This document shows, one piece after another, positions 6,232 to 13,665 of a stretch of DNA of 32,296 bases. The position numbers were made by a program, and so were the translations under genes. The stretch lies in NCBI GenBank assembly GCA_030765135.1, contig JAVCDC010000130.1:1-32296 (forward strand), read 5' to 3'. The notes below the pieces were generated by a model, which worked only from the letters and a program-made list of their open reading frames with translations, was not told the DNA's origin and ran no database searches. Numbering within the stretch: position 1 is the stretch's first letter; every line of letters starts with the position of its first letter. This DNA comes from Candidatus Tritonobacter lacicola. Lineage in GTDB: Bacteria; Auribacterota; Tritonobacteria; Tritonobacterales; Tritonobacteraceae.

Positions 6232-7452
6232 TTAGCCTATCGACATGTTCATCTGGAAGATGGGGAGCATGATCGAGAGGACGATGAACATGACGATGGC
6301 CCCCATGACTATGATCATGATCGGCTCGATGAGCGCCGTCAGGCCCGAGACGGTCGCATCGACCTCGCTGTCGTAAGATTCGGCGACACTGGTGAGCATC
6401 TCCTCGAGCTTGCCGCTTGCCTCGCCTATGGCGATCATGTGTATTACGATGGGGGGGAAGACCTTGCTTCGCCGCAGCGGTTCCGCTATGGAGTCCCCGT
6501 GCCTGACGGCCTCTCTCGACTTCTCGATGGCGTCGGCCAGGACGGCGTTGTTGACGACGTTTCGCACGATGTCCAGGGCCCTCAGGATGGGAATGCCGCT
6601 TGCCGTGAGGATGGATAGGGTGCGCGTGAAGCGGGACACGGCCATCTTCCTGGCCGTCTGCCCGAGGAGTGGGAGATTGAGCTTAACCTTGTCGAAAAAA
6701 TATTTCCCCTTCGCGGTGGCGCCGATCCGCTTTTTCAGGAAGTAGAGCAGCATGAACACGAGCAGCAGCACCCACCAGTAGCTTTGCAGGAAGTTGCTGA
6801 TTGCTATGAGCGCGCGTGTCGGGGCGGGGAGGCTCTGCTCGATGTCGATAAATATATTTACCATGTTCGGGACGATCTTCACCATGAGAAAGACGACCAC
6901 CAGGGTCCCTATCACGGACATGGCTATCGGGTAGACGAGCGCGGCACGCACCTTGTTCCTCAGGGCGAGGCTCTTCTCGTTGTAGTCGGCGAGCCGCCCG
7001 AGGATGAGCTCGAGGGCGCCCGCGGACTCGCCCGCCCTTACCATGTTGACGTAGAGCTCGGAGAAGGCCTTGGGGTGCTCCGCGAGGGCGTCGGCGAGCG
7101 TGCCGCCCGAGTTCACCGTCTCCTTCACCTGTATGATGATCTTCCTGAGGGGGCTCGCCTCGAGCTGGTCTATGATCGCGGTCAGTGCCTGGATGACGGG
7201 GATGCCCGCCTTGATGAGCGTGGAGAGCTGCCGCGTCGTCACCGCGAGGTCCTTGAGCGAGAACCTCTGCAGGAGCTTTGAAAGGGTCAAATCGCTCTTG
7301 AGCGATATGCCCTCCTCCGAGACCTTGAGGTCGGTGGCGTAAACGCTCTTCTTGCGGAGCTTCGACCGCGCTTCCCGGTCGGAGTCGGCGTCAATGATCC
7401 CCGTGACGGTTTTCCCAGCCTCCGTCAGTGCTTTGTATTCGAAAACGGCCAT
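6232..7452 (-). CDS. gspF: Type II secretion inner-membrane platform protein GspF
   Basis: Polytopic platform protein that couples the GspE ATPase to pseudopilus assembly. 406 aa, the normal length. The N-terminal AVFEYKALTEAGKTVTG stretch is typical. Two T2SSF domains follow (about 70-193 and 273-396), each with the characteristic helical bundle: FSLKDLAVTTRQLSTLIKAG and MAVSRFTRTLSILTASGIPI. Membrane spans lie near 170-190, 218-238 and 373-400. The C-terminal span follows TALIEPIMIIVMG. No good Shine-Dalgarno is seen before ATG 7452. A 16-bp perfect hairpin separates it from gspE, so translation and message stability of this cistron may be set by that structure. Confidence 0.96.
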   Translation of the reverse strand: MAVFEYKALTEAGKTVTGIIDADSDREARSKLRKKSVYATDLKVSEEGISLKSDLTLSKLLQRFSLKDLAVTTRQLSTLIKAGIPVIQALTAIIDQLEASPLRKIIIQVKETVNSGGTLADALAEHPKAFSELYVNMVRAGESAGALELILGRLADYNEKSLALRNKVRAALVYPIAMSVIGTLVVVFLMVKIVPNMVNIFIDIEQSLPAPTRALIAISNFLQSYWWVLLLVFMLLYFLKKRIGATAKGKYFFDKVKLNLPLLGQTARKMAVSRFTRTLSILTASGIPILRALDIVRNVVNNAVLADAIEKSREAVRHGDSIAEPLRRSKVFPPIVIHMIAIGEASGKLEEMLTSVAESYDSEVDATVSGLTALIEPIMIIVMGAIVMFIVLSIMLPIFQMNMSIG

Positions 7453-7463
7453 GGCTTTATTTT

Positions 7464-7503
7464 ATATTTTTTTCTATCCTCTTTTTGGGATAGAAAAAAA
7501 TAT
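7464..7503 (-). other. Intercistronic 16-bp perfect hairpin between gspE and gspF
   Basis: The arms 7464-7479 and 7488-7503 are perfect complements (ATATTTTTTTCTATCC and its inverse) with an eight-base loop. The hairpin starts one base after the gspE stop codon and fills almost the whole 52-base gap to gspF. The AT-rich stem has no separate U-tract on the transcribed strand, so it is more likely a processing, stability or attenuation element than a full terminator. Confidence 0.6.
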
Positions 7504-7504
7504 T

Positions 7505-9226
7505 TCAGATTTCCTCCAGTTCCTCCTGCGTCACGCGCATGATCTCTTCTAATGTCGTTATGCCCTCGACCACTATCCTCAAGCCGTCAGCCCGCAGCGT
7601 CAGCATGCCTTTTTTCACCGCCCGTTTTTTTATCTCGTTAGAGTCGGCCTTCTCCAGGATCATCTTCCGTATCTCGTTGTCCACTTTCAGTATCTCGTAA
7701 ATGCCCGTCCTGCCCAGGTAGCCGGTCTTCAGGCAGGAATCGCATCCCTTCCCCCTCCACAGGACGCCGTCCTTGAGATCGCTCTTCTTCAGGCCGAGCT
7801 GGGCCAGCGTCTCCGGCGTGGGCTCGTAGCTCTCCCTGCAGTGCTGGCAGATGACCCTGACGAGCCTCTGTGCTATCATGGCTATTACCGACGACGCCAC
7901 GAGATACGGCTCGATCCCCATGTCCACAAGGCGGGTCACCGCCCCCGCCGAGTCGTTGGTGTGAAGGGTGCTGAACACGAGGTGGCCGGTGAGGGAGGCC
8001 TGGATGGCTATCTCCGCCGTCTCCAGGTCCCTGATCTCTCCCACCATCATCACGTCCGGGTCCTGCCGCAGGATGGACCGGAGGCCGTTGGCGAACGTGA
8101 GGTTGATCTTGCGGTTGACCTGGATCTGGCCTATCCCCGAGATCTGGTATTCGACCGGGTCCTCGACGGTGATGATGTTCTTGTCCGGTGTGTTTATCTT
8201 CGTCAGGGAGCCGTAGAGGGTCGTCGTCTTCCCGCTTCCCGTGGGGCCCGTCAGGAGGATGATCCCGTGCGGGATGTGAATGAGCTTGACGAGCGTCTCC
8301 AGCTTGTCGTGGCTGAGGCCGAGCTGATCGAGGCTGTAGTACTGCTCCGACTTGTAGAGGAGCCTCAGGACGATGCGCTCGCCGAACGATGTGGGCACTA
8401 TCGAGACCCTGATGTCGATGTCCTTGTCCGCCATCTTTATCCTGATCCTGCCGTCCTGCGGGAGGCGCTTCTCGGCTATGTTGAGGTGGGACATGATCTT
8501 TATCCTGGAAGCGATCGCCCCCTGCATGCTTTTGGGCGGGGAGAGGGTCTTGTAAAGAATGCCGTCGATCCTGTACCGAACCACCAGCTCCTTCTCGTAC
8601 GGCTCGATGTGGATGTCCGTGGCCCTGTCGCGCACAGCCTGGAAGATCATGAGGTTGATGAACTTGATAACGGGGGCCTTGTTGGCTATGTCCAGCACGT
8701 CCTCCGCGTCGTCGATGATGTCTATGACCTGGGTCGGTATGTCCTCCCCGCTTATGTCCTCTATCAGCTGCTCCGCCGCGCCCGCCGCGTGCCCGTAGAA
8801 CGAGTTGATTGCGTTCACTATTTCTTCGGAGCGGGCGAGCACGGGCTGGACGCCGCACTCGAGTATCAGGCCGATGTCGTCGAGGGGCTGGATCGCGAGT
8901 GGGTCGGTAGTGGCGACCTTGACGGCGTTGCCGGACTTCGACAGTGGCATGATGCGGTATGTCTGGACGAAGTTCTTCGGCACTTTTTCGAGAAGGTCCC
9001 GGTCGACCATCGCCTCCGTTATCCTCTTGACGTAGGGGACGTCGAGCTGCTCGCTCAACGCGAGGAGCAGCTCCTCTTCCGTCACGAAGCCCTGCTCCAT
9101 GAGGACCTGCCCGATCTTCGCCCCCTCCATCTTCTGGATGGAGAGACATTTCTTGATCTGCGCCTCCGTGAGGGAGGTCCGTTCGAGAAGAATGCTGCAC
9201 AGCTGATTGTTCTGTGACCCGTTCAT
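7505..9226 (-). CDS. gspE: Type II secretion traffic ATPase GspE
   Basis: Cytoplasmic hexameric ATPase that powers pseudopilus assembly through GspF and GspL/PilM. 573 aa from ATG 9226, which lies one base after the gspD stop behind AAGGGGTGAG; a longer in-frame extension into gspD is rejected. The N-terminal T2SSE_N domain covers about 40-145. The ATPase domain shows Walker A GPTGSGKTTT (327-336), an Asp box around VEDPVEYQI (354-362), Walker B within RQDPDVMMVGEIRD (387-400), and His box STLHTND (419-425). A zinc tetracysteine motif has CQHC at 460-463 and CDSC at 495-498. All catalytic features are intact. PilB-type ATPases are similar, but the neighbours favour GspE. Confidence 0.96.
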   Translation of the reverse strand: MNGSQNNQLCSILLERTSLTEAQIKKCLSIQKMEGAKIGQVLMEQGFVTEEELLLALSEQLDVPYVKRITEAMVDRDLLEKVPKNFVQTYRIMPLSKSGNAVKVATTDPLAIQPLDDIGLILECGVQPVLARSEEIVNAINSFYGHAAGAAEQLIEDISGEDIPTQVIDIIDDAEDVLDIANKAPVIKFINLMIFQAVRDRATDIHIEPYEKELVVRYRIDGILYKTLSPPKSMQGAIASRIKIMSHLNIAEKRLPQDGRIRIKMADKDIDIRVSIVPTSFGERIVLRLLYKSEQYYSLDQLGLSHDKLETLVKLIHIPHGIILLTGPTGSGKTTTLYGSLTKINTPDKNIITVEDPVEYQISGIGQIQVNRKINLTFANGLRSILRQDPDVMMVGEIRDLETAEIAIQASLTGHLVFSTLHTNDSAGAVTRLVDMGIEPYLVASSVIAMIAQRLVRVICQHCRESYEPTPETLAQLGLKKSDLKDGVLWRGKGCDSCLKTGYLGRTGIYEILKVDNEIRKMILEKADSNEIKKRAVKKGMLTLRADGLRIVVEGITTLEEIMRVTQEELEEI

Positions 9227-9227
9227 C

Positions 9228-11285
9228 TCACCCCTTATCCGCGTCGTAGAAGAGCTCCATGACCTTGGGAGGCTTTTCGGTCGGCTCGCGCTCGAGCTTC
9301 TCCAGGAAAAGGTCAAGCGACCGCGGCGGCTGGCCGTAGCCCTCCTGGATGAAGTCCTCGCTTCTCTCCCTCAGCAGGTTGGTCACCGCGAGCAGCTCGT
9401 CGGGGCTGGTTATGATGTGGGGCCGTATGAATATGAGCAGGTTGATCTTGTCCCAGTTACTACGCTTGCTGCGGAACATCGCGCCGAAGTATGGCATATC
9501 GCCGAGGATGGGCACCTTGGTTACGACCTCGGTCTTCCTGTCGCTTATTATGCCGCTCATGATGACGACGTCCTTGTCCCGGACGCTTATGGTTGTCTTT
9601 GTCTCGCGCTTCAGTGTCTCCGGGGCGGCGAGGCCTACCCCCGTGACCTCGACGGAGCCCGTCACGTTGTCTATCTTCTGATGGATCTCGAGGGTGACCG
9701 TCCTGTCCGGGCTTATCTGGGGTGTTATCTTCATCTCGACGCCCACGTCGCGATAGTCGAAGTTCTGGAGCTCCCCGCCGATGGCCTGTGTCTCGGTGGA
9801 GATGATGTTGGAAGTGGGAAACGGGATGTTGCGCACGACCTTGAACTCGACCTCCTCGTTGTCCGACGTCAGGACCTGGGGGGCGGAGAGGATGTTGAAA
9901 TCCCGGTCGGCCTGGAGGAGGTCCAGCAGGACGGCGAAGTTCATCCAGTCCCTGTCATCGTCCCTGAACATGAAGCCGTACTTCCCGCCCCTTCCCGCCG
10001 GCGCGAAGGGCATGGCCCTGGTCCGGAAATTTCCCGTGTCGCCTTCCACGAACATGTTGTTGAGGGCGTTGTCGAAGGCCTGGCCGCCCCAGAAGAGGCT
10101 CGTGTCGGTGAACTCCTCCGCGGTCAGGATGGATGTTATCGTGTTCGCGTTGATCCCCATGTCGAGCGACTTCGCCAGGTTCACCTCCGCGAGGATGAGC
10201 TCGACCAGGACCTGGTCGCGGGCGATGTCAAGGTCGTTTATGATCTTCTCGATGAGTATGTAGTCCTGGGGGGAGGCGTCCACGACGAGCGCGTTCGTGT
10301 TCTTGTAGGAGGTGATGATGACCGGGCTCTCCGTGGGGCCCAGCTTCTTCTTCGACGTCAGGTTCGTGAGGACGGTCGCGAGGTCCTCGGCCTTCGCGTA
10401 TTTCAGCCGGTAGACGTTGATCCTGGTCTTGCCTGCGGGGGTGGATGTGTCGAGCTTCTCTATCAGGTTCAGGATGCCCTCCGTCTGCTTCGGCGTGGCG
10501 ACGATGATGAGGGAGTTCGTCCTCTCGTCGGATATTATCTTTACGGCCTCGGCGCGCCTTGTTCCCTTAGTAGGGGGGCGGCGTTTACCGGTTGGTATCT
10601 TTCCCTCCAGGACGACCTGCATTATCTCGGACGCCATGATCGAGGCCGAGGCCCACTCGAGGGGGACGACGGTTATGGTCGCCTCGCCGCCGGGGATGTC
10701 GAGCTCCTCGATTATGGAGACGAGCCTCTTGATGTTCGCTGCCACCTCGGTGAGTATTATGGTGTTCGTCGGGGCGTATATCTGCAGGCTGGAACCCTTG
10801 GACTTGAGCGGATCGACTATCCTCCTTATCTCCTCCGCGTCGGCGTACTCGAGGGGGATCAACTGGGTGATGAGCTCGTCGTAGGCCGGGATGGTATCGA
10901 GCTCGTCGCCGAGCCGGGTGTCGATGGTGCTCTGGCCGGCGTCGGTCTTCGGAAGGATCTTGGTGATGTTGCCGCTCGGTACGGCCGCGAAGCCCCTCAC
11001 CTGGAGAATCGAGTCGAGGACTTTCTCGAGCTCGCTCACGGGTATCCTCGTCGGCGATATTATGGTCACCGGCCCCCTGATGGCGTCGTGTATGAGGTAG
11101 TTCCTGCCGGTGAGGTCGCTGACGAGCTTGATCACGAGGCGGATGTCGACGTTGCTGAAGTCGATGTTGATGAGCTCCTCCTCCATGGGGTCGGGCGGCC
11201 CTTTAGCTCCCTGGCCGTGTCCCGCCGTCGGCGCCGCCAGCAATGCGATGGCGGCCGCGGCTGTCGCTAACGTTATGAAACGCAT
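9228..11285 (-). CDS. gspD: Type II secretion outer-membrane secretin GspD
   Basis: Forms the outer-membrane channel of the T2SS. 685 aa. A signal peptide (hydrophobic TLATAAAAIALLAAP) ends near residue 24. The N0 domain follows (about 35-105, INIDFSNVDIRLVIKLVSDL), then three N1-N3 repeats (about 120-370) including the SLQIYAPTNTIILTE and TNSLIIVATPKQ stretches. The secretin beta-barrel domain ends with VPILGDMPYFGAMFRSK and LLIFIRPHII. A C-terminal tail of about 55 residues, charged and proline-containing, might be a pilotin-binding region; no pilotin gene is seen here. GGAGA lies ten bases before ATG 11285. It is 16 bases downstream of gspC and one base ahead of gspE, in an unbroken operon. 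Confidence 0.96.
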   Translation of the reverse strand: MRFITLATAAAAIALLAAPTAGHGQGAKGPPDPMEEELINIDFSNVDIRLVIKLVSDLTGRNYLIHDAIRGPVTIISPTRIPVSELEKVLDSILQVRGFAAVPSGNITKILPKTDAGQSTIDTRLGDELDTIPAYDELITQLIPLEYADAEEIRRIVDPLKSKGSSLQIYAPTNTIILTEVAANIKRLVSIIEELDIPGGEATITVVPLEWASASIMASEIMQVVLEGKIPTGKRRPPTKGTRRAEAVKIISDERTNSLIIVATPKQTEGILNLIEKLDTSTPAGKTRINVYRLKYAKAEDLATVLTNLTSKKKLGPTESPVIITSYKNTNALVVDASPQDYILIEKIINDLDIARDQVLVELILAEVNLAKSLDMGINANTITSILTAEEFTDTSLFWGGQAFDNALNNMFVEGDTGNFRTRAMPFAPAGRGGKYGFMFRDDDRDWMNFAVLLDLLQADRDFNILSAPQVLTSDNEEVEFKVVRNIPFPTSNIISTETQAIGGELQNFDYRDVGVEMKITPQISPDRTVTLEIHQKIDNVTGSVEVTGVGLAAPETLKRETKTTISVRDKDVVIMSGIISDRKTEVVTKVPILGDMPYFGAMFRSKRSNWDKINLLIFIRPHIITSPDELLAVTNLLRERSEDFIQEGYGQPPRSLDLFLEKLEREPTEKPPKVMELFYDADKG

Positions 11286-11301
11286 ATGGCTTTCTCCGTA
11301 T

Positions 11302-12216
11302 TCAGGGTTTTATCTTGTATGAAAGGTTGATCCTTCGCCTGTTCCTTTCTATCTCGATTTTTACCGTCTTGGCGTTCTGCACCTCCTGGAAGAGGGTGAG
11401 CGCTTTTTTCGGGCTGTCGATGAGCTTCCTGTTCACCCGCATGATGATATCATGATCCCGTATGCCCATGGCGGCGACTATGCTGTCCTGCGGGATGTTC
11501 CACACCTTGTATCCCCGCTGGTTCTTTCTCTCCTTGCGGTTCAGGTAGTTCCTGCGGACCTCTATCCCCGAGCTGTCCATGGCCTGGAAGATGTTGCCGA
11601 CTGCGGCGTGGAGGCCTGATTTACTCACTTCTCTCTTGTACGGGGAGATGACCTTGATGATATCTTCATAGGGCTTTTTCCTGGGCTCCGGCTTTTTACT
11701 GGCGATCGTTGAGGTTCCCGAGATCGCGTCCTTGTAAGACAGCAGGACCTCCTTTTTCCCGCCCCGCTCGAGCGTCACCTTGTTGCGCTCCACCAGGACT
11801 ATGACGGCCCCGGTGTCGCCTATCGAGTCGCCGACGTGATAGACGTCGTCTTTTCCCGTGCGCAGGTCCTTTATTGCCGCCATGCCCCCGCTCTTGCTGC
11901 CGCTGTGGACCATCGTTCCCTGCAGCTCCAGCTTGAGAGGCGTCGGCGGGGCCGTGGGCACGGCCGTCGGGAGGGCGGCCGGGGGCGGAGGGGGGCTGAT
12001 TTTCCCGGAGAAGAATATGTTGCGTGAGTCGATGATTTTGTAGTCGCCCTGCGACCGGCCTTCCGGCGCCCTGGGGGTCTCCATTTCCGCATCCATGCTC
12101 TCAAGCGCTGTTTCGGTTGCAGTCCGCGTCGTGACGGCGGGGTAGATGCCGCGCGCTACGACTGCTACGAGCGCGATTGCCAGTAAGATGTTGACGAGGG
12201 GGAGGTATCCTCTCAT
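11302..12216 (-). CDS. gspC: Type II secretion clamp protein GspC with PDZ domain
   Basis: Bitopic inner-membrane protein that connects the platform to the GspD secretin and helps recruit substrate. 304 aa. One N-terminal span (about 6-26, LVNILLAIALVAVVARGIYP). A Pro/Ala-rich linker (about 75-95, SPPPPPAALPTAVPTAPPTP) leads into the homology region (about 98-165, LKLELQGTMVHSG to KKEVLLSYK). A C-terminal PDZ domain (about 200-304) has GYKVWNIPQDSIVAAMGIRD and HDIIMRVN. The ATG overlaps the anti-sigma stop codon by four bases (ATGA), so the two are translationally coupled and the regulatory pair belongs to the operon. Confidence 0.93.
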   Translation of the reverse strand: MRGYLPLVNILLAIALVAVVARGIYPAVTTRTATETALESMDAEMETPRAPEGRSQGDYKIIDSRNIFFSGKISPPPPPAALPTAVPTAPPTPLKLELQGTMVHSGSKSGGMAAIKDLRTGKDDVYHVGDSIGDTGAVIVLVERNKVTLERGGKKEVLLSYKDAISGTSTIASKKPEPRKKPYEDIIKVISPYKREVSKSGLHAAVGNIFQAMDSSGIEVRRNYLNRKERKNQRGYKVWNIPQDSIVAAMGIRDHDIIMRVNRKLIDSPKKALTLFQEVQNAKTVKIEIERNRRRINLSYKIKP

Positions 12217-12917
12217 CGATCGCGCTCCTCGCCTATCCTCTCGATAAGCCGTGAGCTTTTGATGGAACGCGCGACCGATTGCATTTCCTTCCCTTCGCCT
12301 CCTGCCTTGATCTTCATGATGCCGTTCAGGACGGCGTTGGTCTCCTCGATAATCCGCCTGTCCCCGCCCCCCGAAGATATTATAACGCTGCCGTGGTAGA
12401 GAAGGTCTTTCTCCATGATCCGCTTCTTGACGTCTTCAATGGTGTAGGGGGCCGTGCCCCGGCTTATATCCAGGGCCATGGCGAGGACGAGGTCGGCTTC
12501 GTCGAGGTATTCTTTCCGAAGCTTATCCATGTCGGCGCCGGCCACCTGCCTGTGCGCGATCGTGCTCGACTTCCCCTCCATCACTATCTTATCTTCATGC
12601 CGGAGGAAGTACGCTGCGGACGAAACGACCACGATGAGGATGGTCGCCGCGAACGCGTAAGCGGCGCGCGGGATGGGAAACACGGGCAGGAAGCGGCCTC
12701 CTCCCTCTATCCTTTCCAGCGTTTTCCGGCAGGCATCCGCGGAGGGCTCCATGGCTTCCATCCGCCGGATGCCGTTTACGATGGCCTCTATCTCCCGGTA
12801 GCGTTTCCTGCAGGCGGGGCATTCCCGGAGATGGAGGCGGAGTCCACTCTCTTCCTCCGGCCCGAGCTCGCCTGAGAGGCAGTCGTATATGAGGTCTTTT
12901 ATCTCATCGCATTTCAT
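12213..12917 (-). CDS. Membrane anti-sigma factor with ZAS zinc-finger motif
   Basis: Likely holds the adjacent ECF sigma factor inactive at the membrane. 234 aa. The N-terminal zinc-finger anti-sigma domain carries H-x3-C-x2-C in LRLHLRECPACRKRY (about 27-41), with an upstream Cys at residue 3. A single span lies near 90-110 (YAFAATILIVVVSSAAYFL). The periplasmic part (about 112-234) is not recognised and contains two predicted helical, charged segments. GAGGTG lies about eight bases before ATG 12917. It follows the sigma gene by 43 bases and overlaps gspC by four, which suggests that T2SS expression responds to an envelope or secretion signal sensed by the periplasmic part. Confidence 0.85.
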   Translation of the reverse strand: MKCDEIKDLIYDCLSGELGPEEESGLRLHLRECPACRKRYREIEAIVNGIRRMEAMEPSADACRKTLERIEGGGRFLPVFPIPRAAYAFAATILIVVVSSAAYFLRHEDKIVMEGKSSTIAHRQVAGADMDKLRKEYLDEADLVLAMALDISRGTAPYTIEDVKKRIMEKDLLYHGSVIISSGGGDRRIIEETNAVLNGIMKIKAGGEGKEMQSVARSIKSSRLIERIGEERDR

Positions 12918-12960
12918 AACCCATCACCTCACAAAAATAATTCGTGGACATCTTCTTTTT

Positions 12961-13521
12961 TTAATTAATGGATAATATTTTTCTCAGTTGTTTCACGGCG
13001 GAATGGATCCTCGATTTCACCGTGCCTATGGGGACGCCGAGTGTCTCGGCGATCTCCCTGTACTTGAGCCCGTGGAACTGGTGCAGGGTGATCGCGATCC
13101 TGCTCTCTTTCGGGAGGGAGTCGAGGGCCGCCCTCAGGCTTAGGCTGCTCTCCTTTTCCTCCGCGATCTTTGCTGGAGAGGGAAGGGGAGACGGAAGTTT
13201 CTCCGAGGGCGCCCATCCCTCACGGGCGGCGTCTATCGATACTGTCCTTCTATAGCGCATCTTCCTGGCGTTGTCCCGGCAGAGGTTAGCCGCGATTGTG
13301 TATAGCCAAGGCCGCAGGGGCCTCTCCCCGTCGTAGCGGCGCCTGCTCCTCCACAGCCGGATAAAGGTCTCCTGGAAGAGGTCCTCCGCCCTCTCGTAGT
13401 TGCCCACATAATTATATATGAATGTCATGATGCGCGTCTTGTACCGGTTGAAGAGCCTGGCGAACGCTTCCCGGTCGTTCCTCCTGACCAGCGACATCAA
13501 GGTTTCGTCACTATCCGGCAT
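12961..13521 (-). CDS. ECF (sigma-70 family, group 4) sigma factor
   Basis: 186 aa. Region 2 (about 22-90) includes AEDLFQETFIRLWRSRRRYD and RPWLYTIAANLCRDNARK, the core-binding and -10 recognition parts. Region 4 (about 128-184) has LDSLPKESRIAITLHQFHGL and the helix-turn-helix YREIAETLGVPIGTVKSRIH. A linker rich in Ser/Pro (about 107-115) connects them. No region 1 or 3 is present, as expected. It is the first gene of the T2SS operon and is followed by its anti-sigma. Directly upstream is a GAAC-N16-CGT sequence typical of ECF promoters (13558-13580), so it may activate its own operon. No clear ribosome binding site is seen. Confidence 0.93.
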   Translation of the reverse strand: MPDSDETLMSLVRRNDREAFARLFNRYKTRIMTFIYNYVGNYERAEDLFQETFIRLWRSRRRYDGERPLRPWLYTIAANLCRDNARKMRYRRTVSIDAAREGWAPSEKLPSPLPSPAKIAEEKESSLSLRAALDSLPKESRIAITLHQFHGLKYREIAETLGVPIGTVKSRIHSAVKQLRKILSIN

Positions 13522-13554
13522 GGATAAATCTCTCGAAGCCCCTGTTCATATGTA

Positions 13555-13580
13555 TATACGAACGGGGCGGTTTATTGTTC
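13555..13580 (-). promoter_or_regulatory. Candidate ECF-type promoter of the sigma/T2SS operon
   Basis: Reading the minus strand, GAAC (13580-13577) is followed after exactly 16 bases by CGTATA (13560-13555), the spacing and bases of many autoregulated ECF promoters. The sigma start codon is about 35 bases further on. The match is short, so it is a candidate only. Confidence 0.5.
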
Positions 13581-13606
13581 GGCTTCGGGAGCGATATTTT
13601 ATCAGA

Positions 13607-13664
13607 AAAAAAACAAGGGAGACAGGTGTAACAGGAATGTTACACCTGTCTCCCTTGTTTTTTT
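13607..13664 (-). terminator. 26-bp perfect hairpin terminator after the metalloprotease gene
   Basis: The arms 13607-13632 and 13639-13664 are perfect complements around a six-base loop (AGGAAT on the plus strand). The central part reads AAGGGAGACAGGTGTAAC. On the minus strand the stem ends in seven Ts, giving a textbook Rho-independent terminator one base after the stop at 13666-13668. The A/T ends make it work in either direction. It separates the protease unit from the sigma/T2SS operon. The stem is much longer than needed for termination. Confidence 0.9.
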
Positions 13665-13665
13665 G

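Noticed and set aside
7638-9217. Two long alternative frames over gspE, one on each strand
   Set aside because: Both are shadows. The minus-strand one is repetitive in His, Arg, Gly and Pro, and the gspE frame has every expected motif.
9207-11270. Very long plus-strand open frame opposite gspD
   Set aside because: It is the antisense of a clear secretin gene. Its composition, rich in Val, Leu, Asp, Glu and Gly, is that of a GC-rich shadow frame, with no motif or ribosome binding site.
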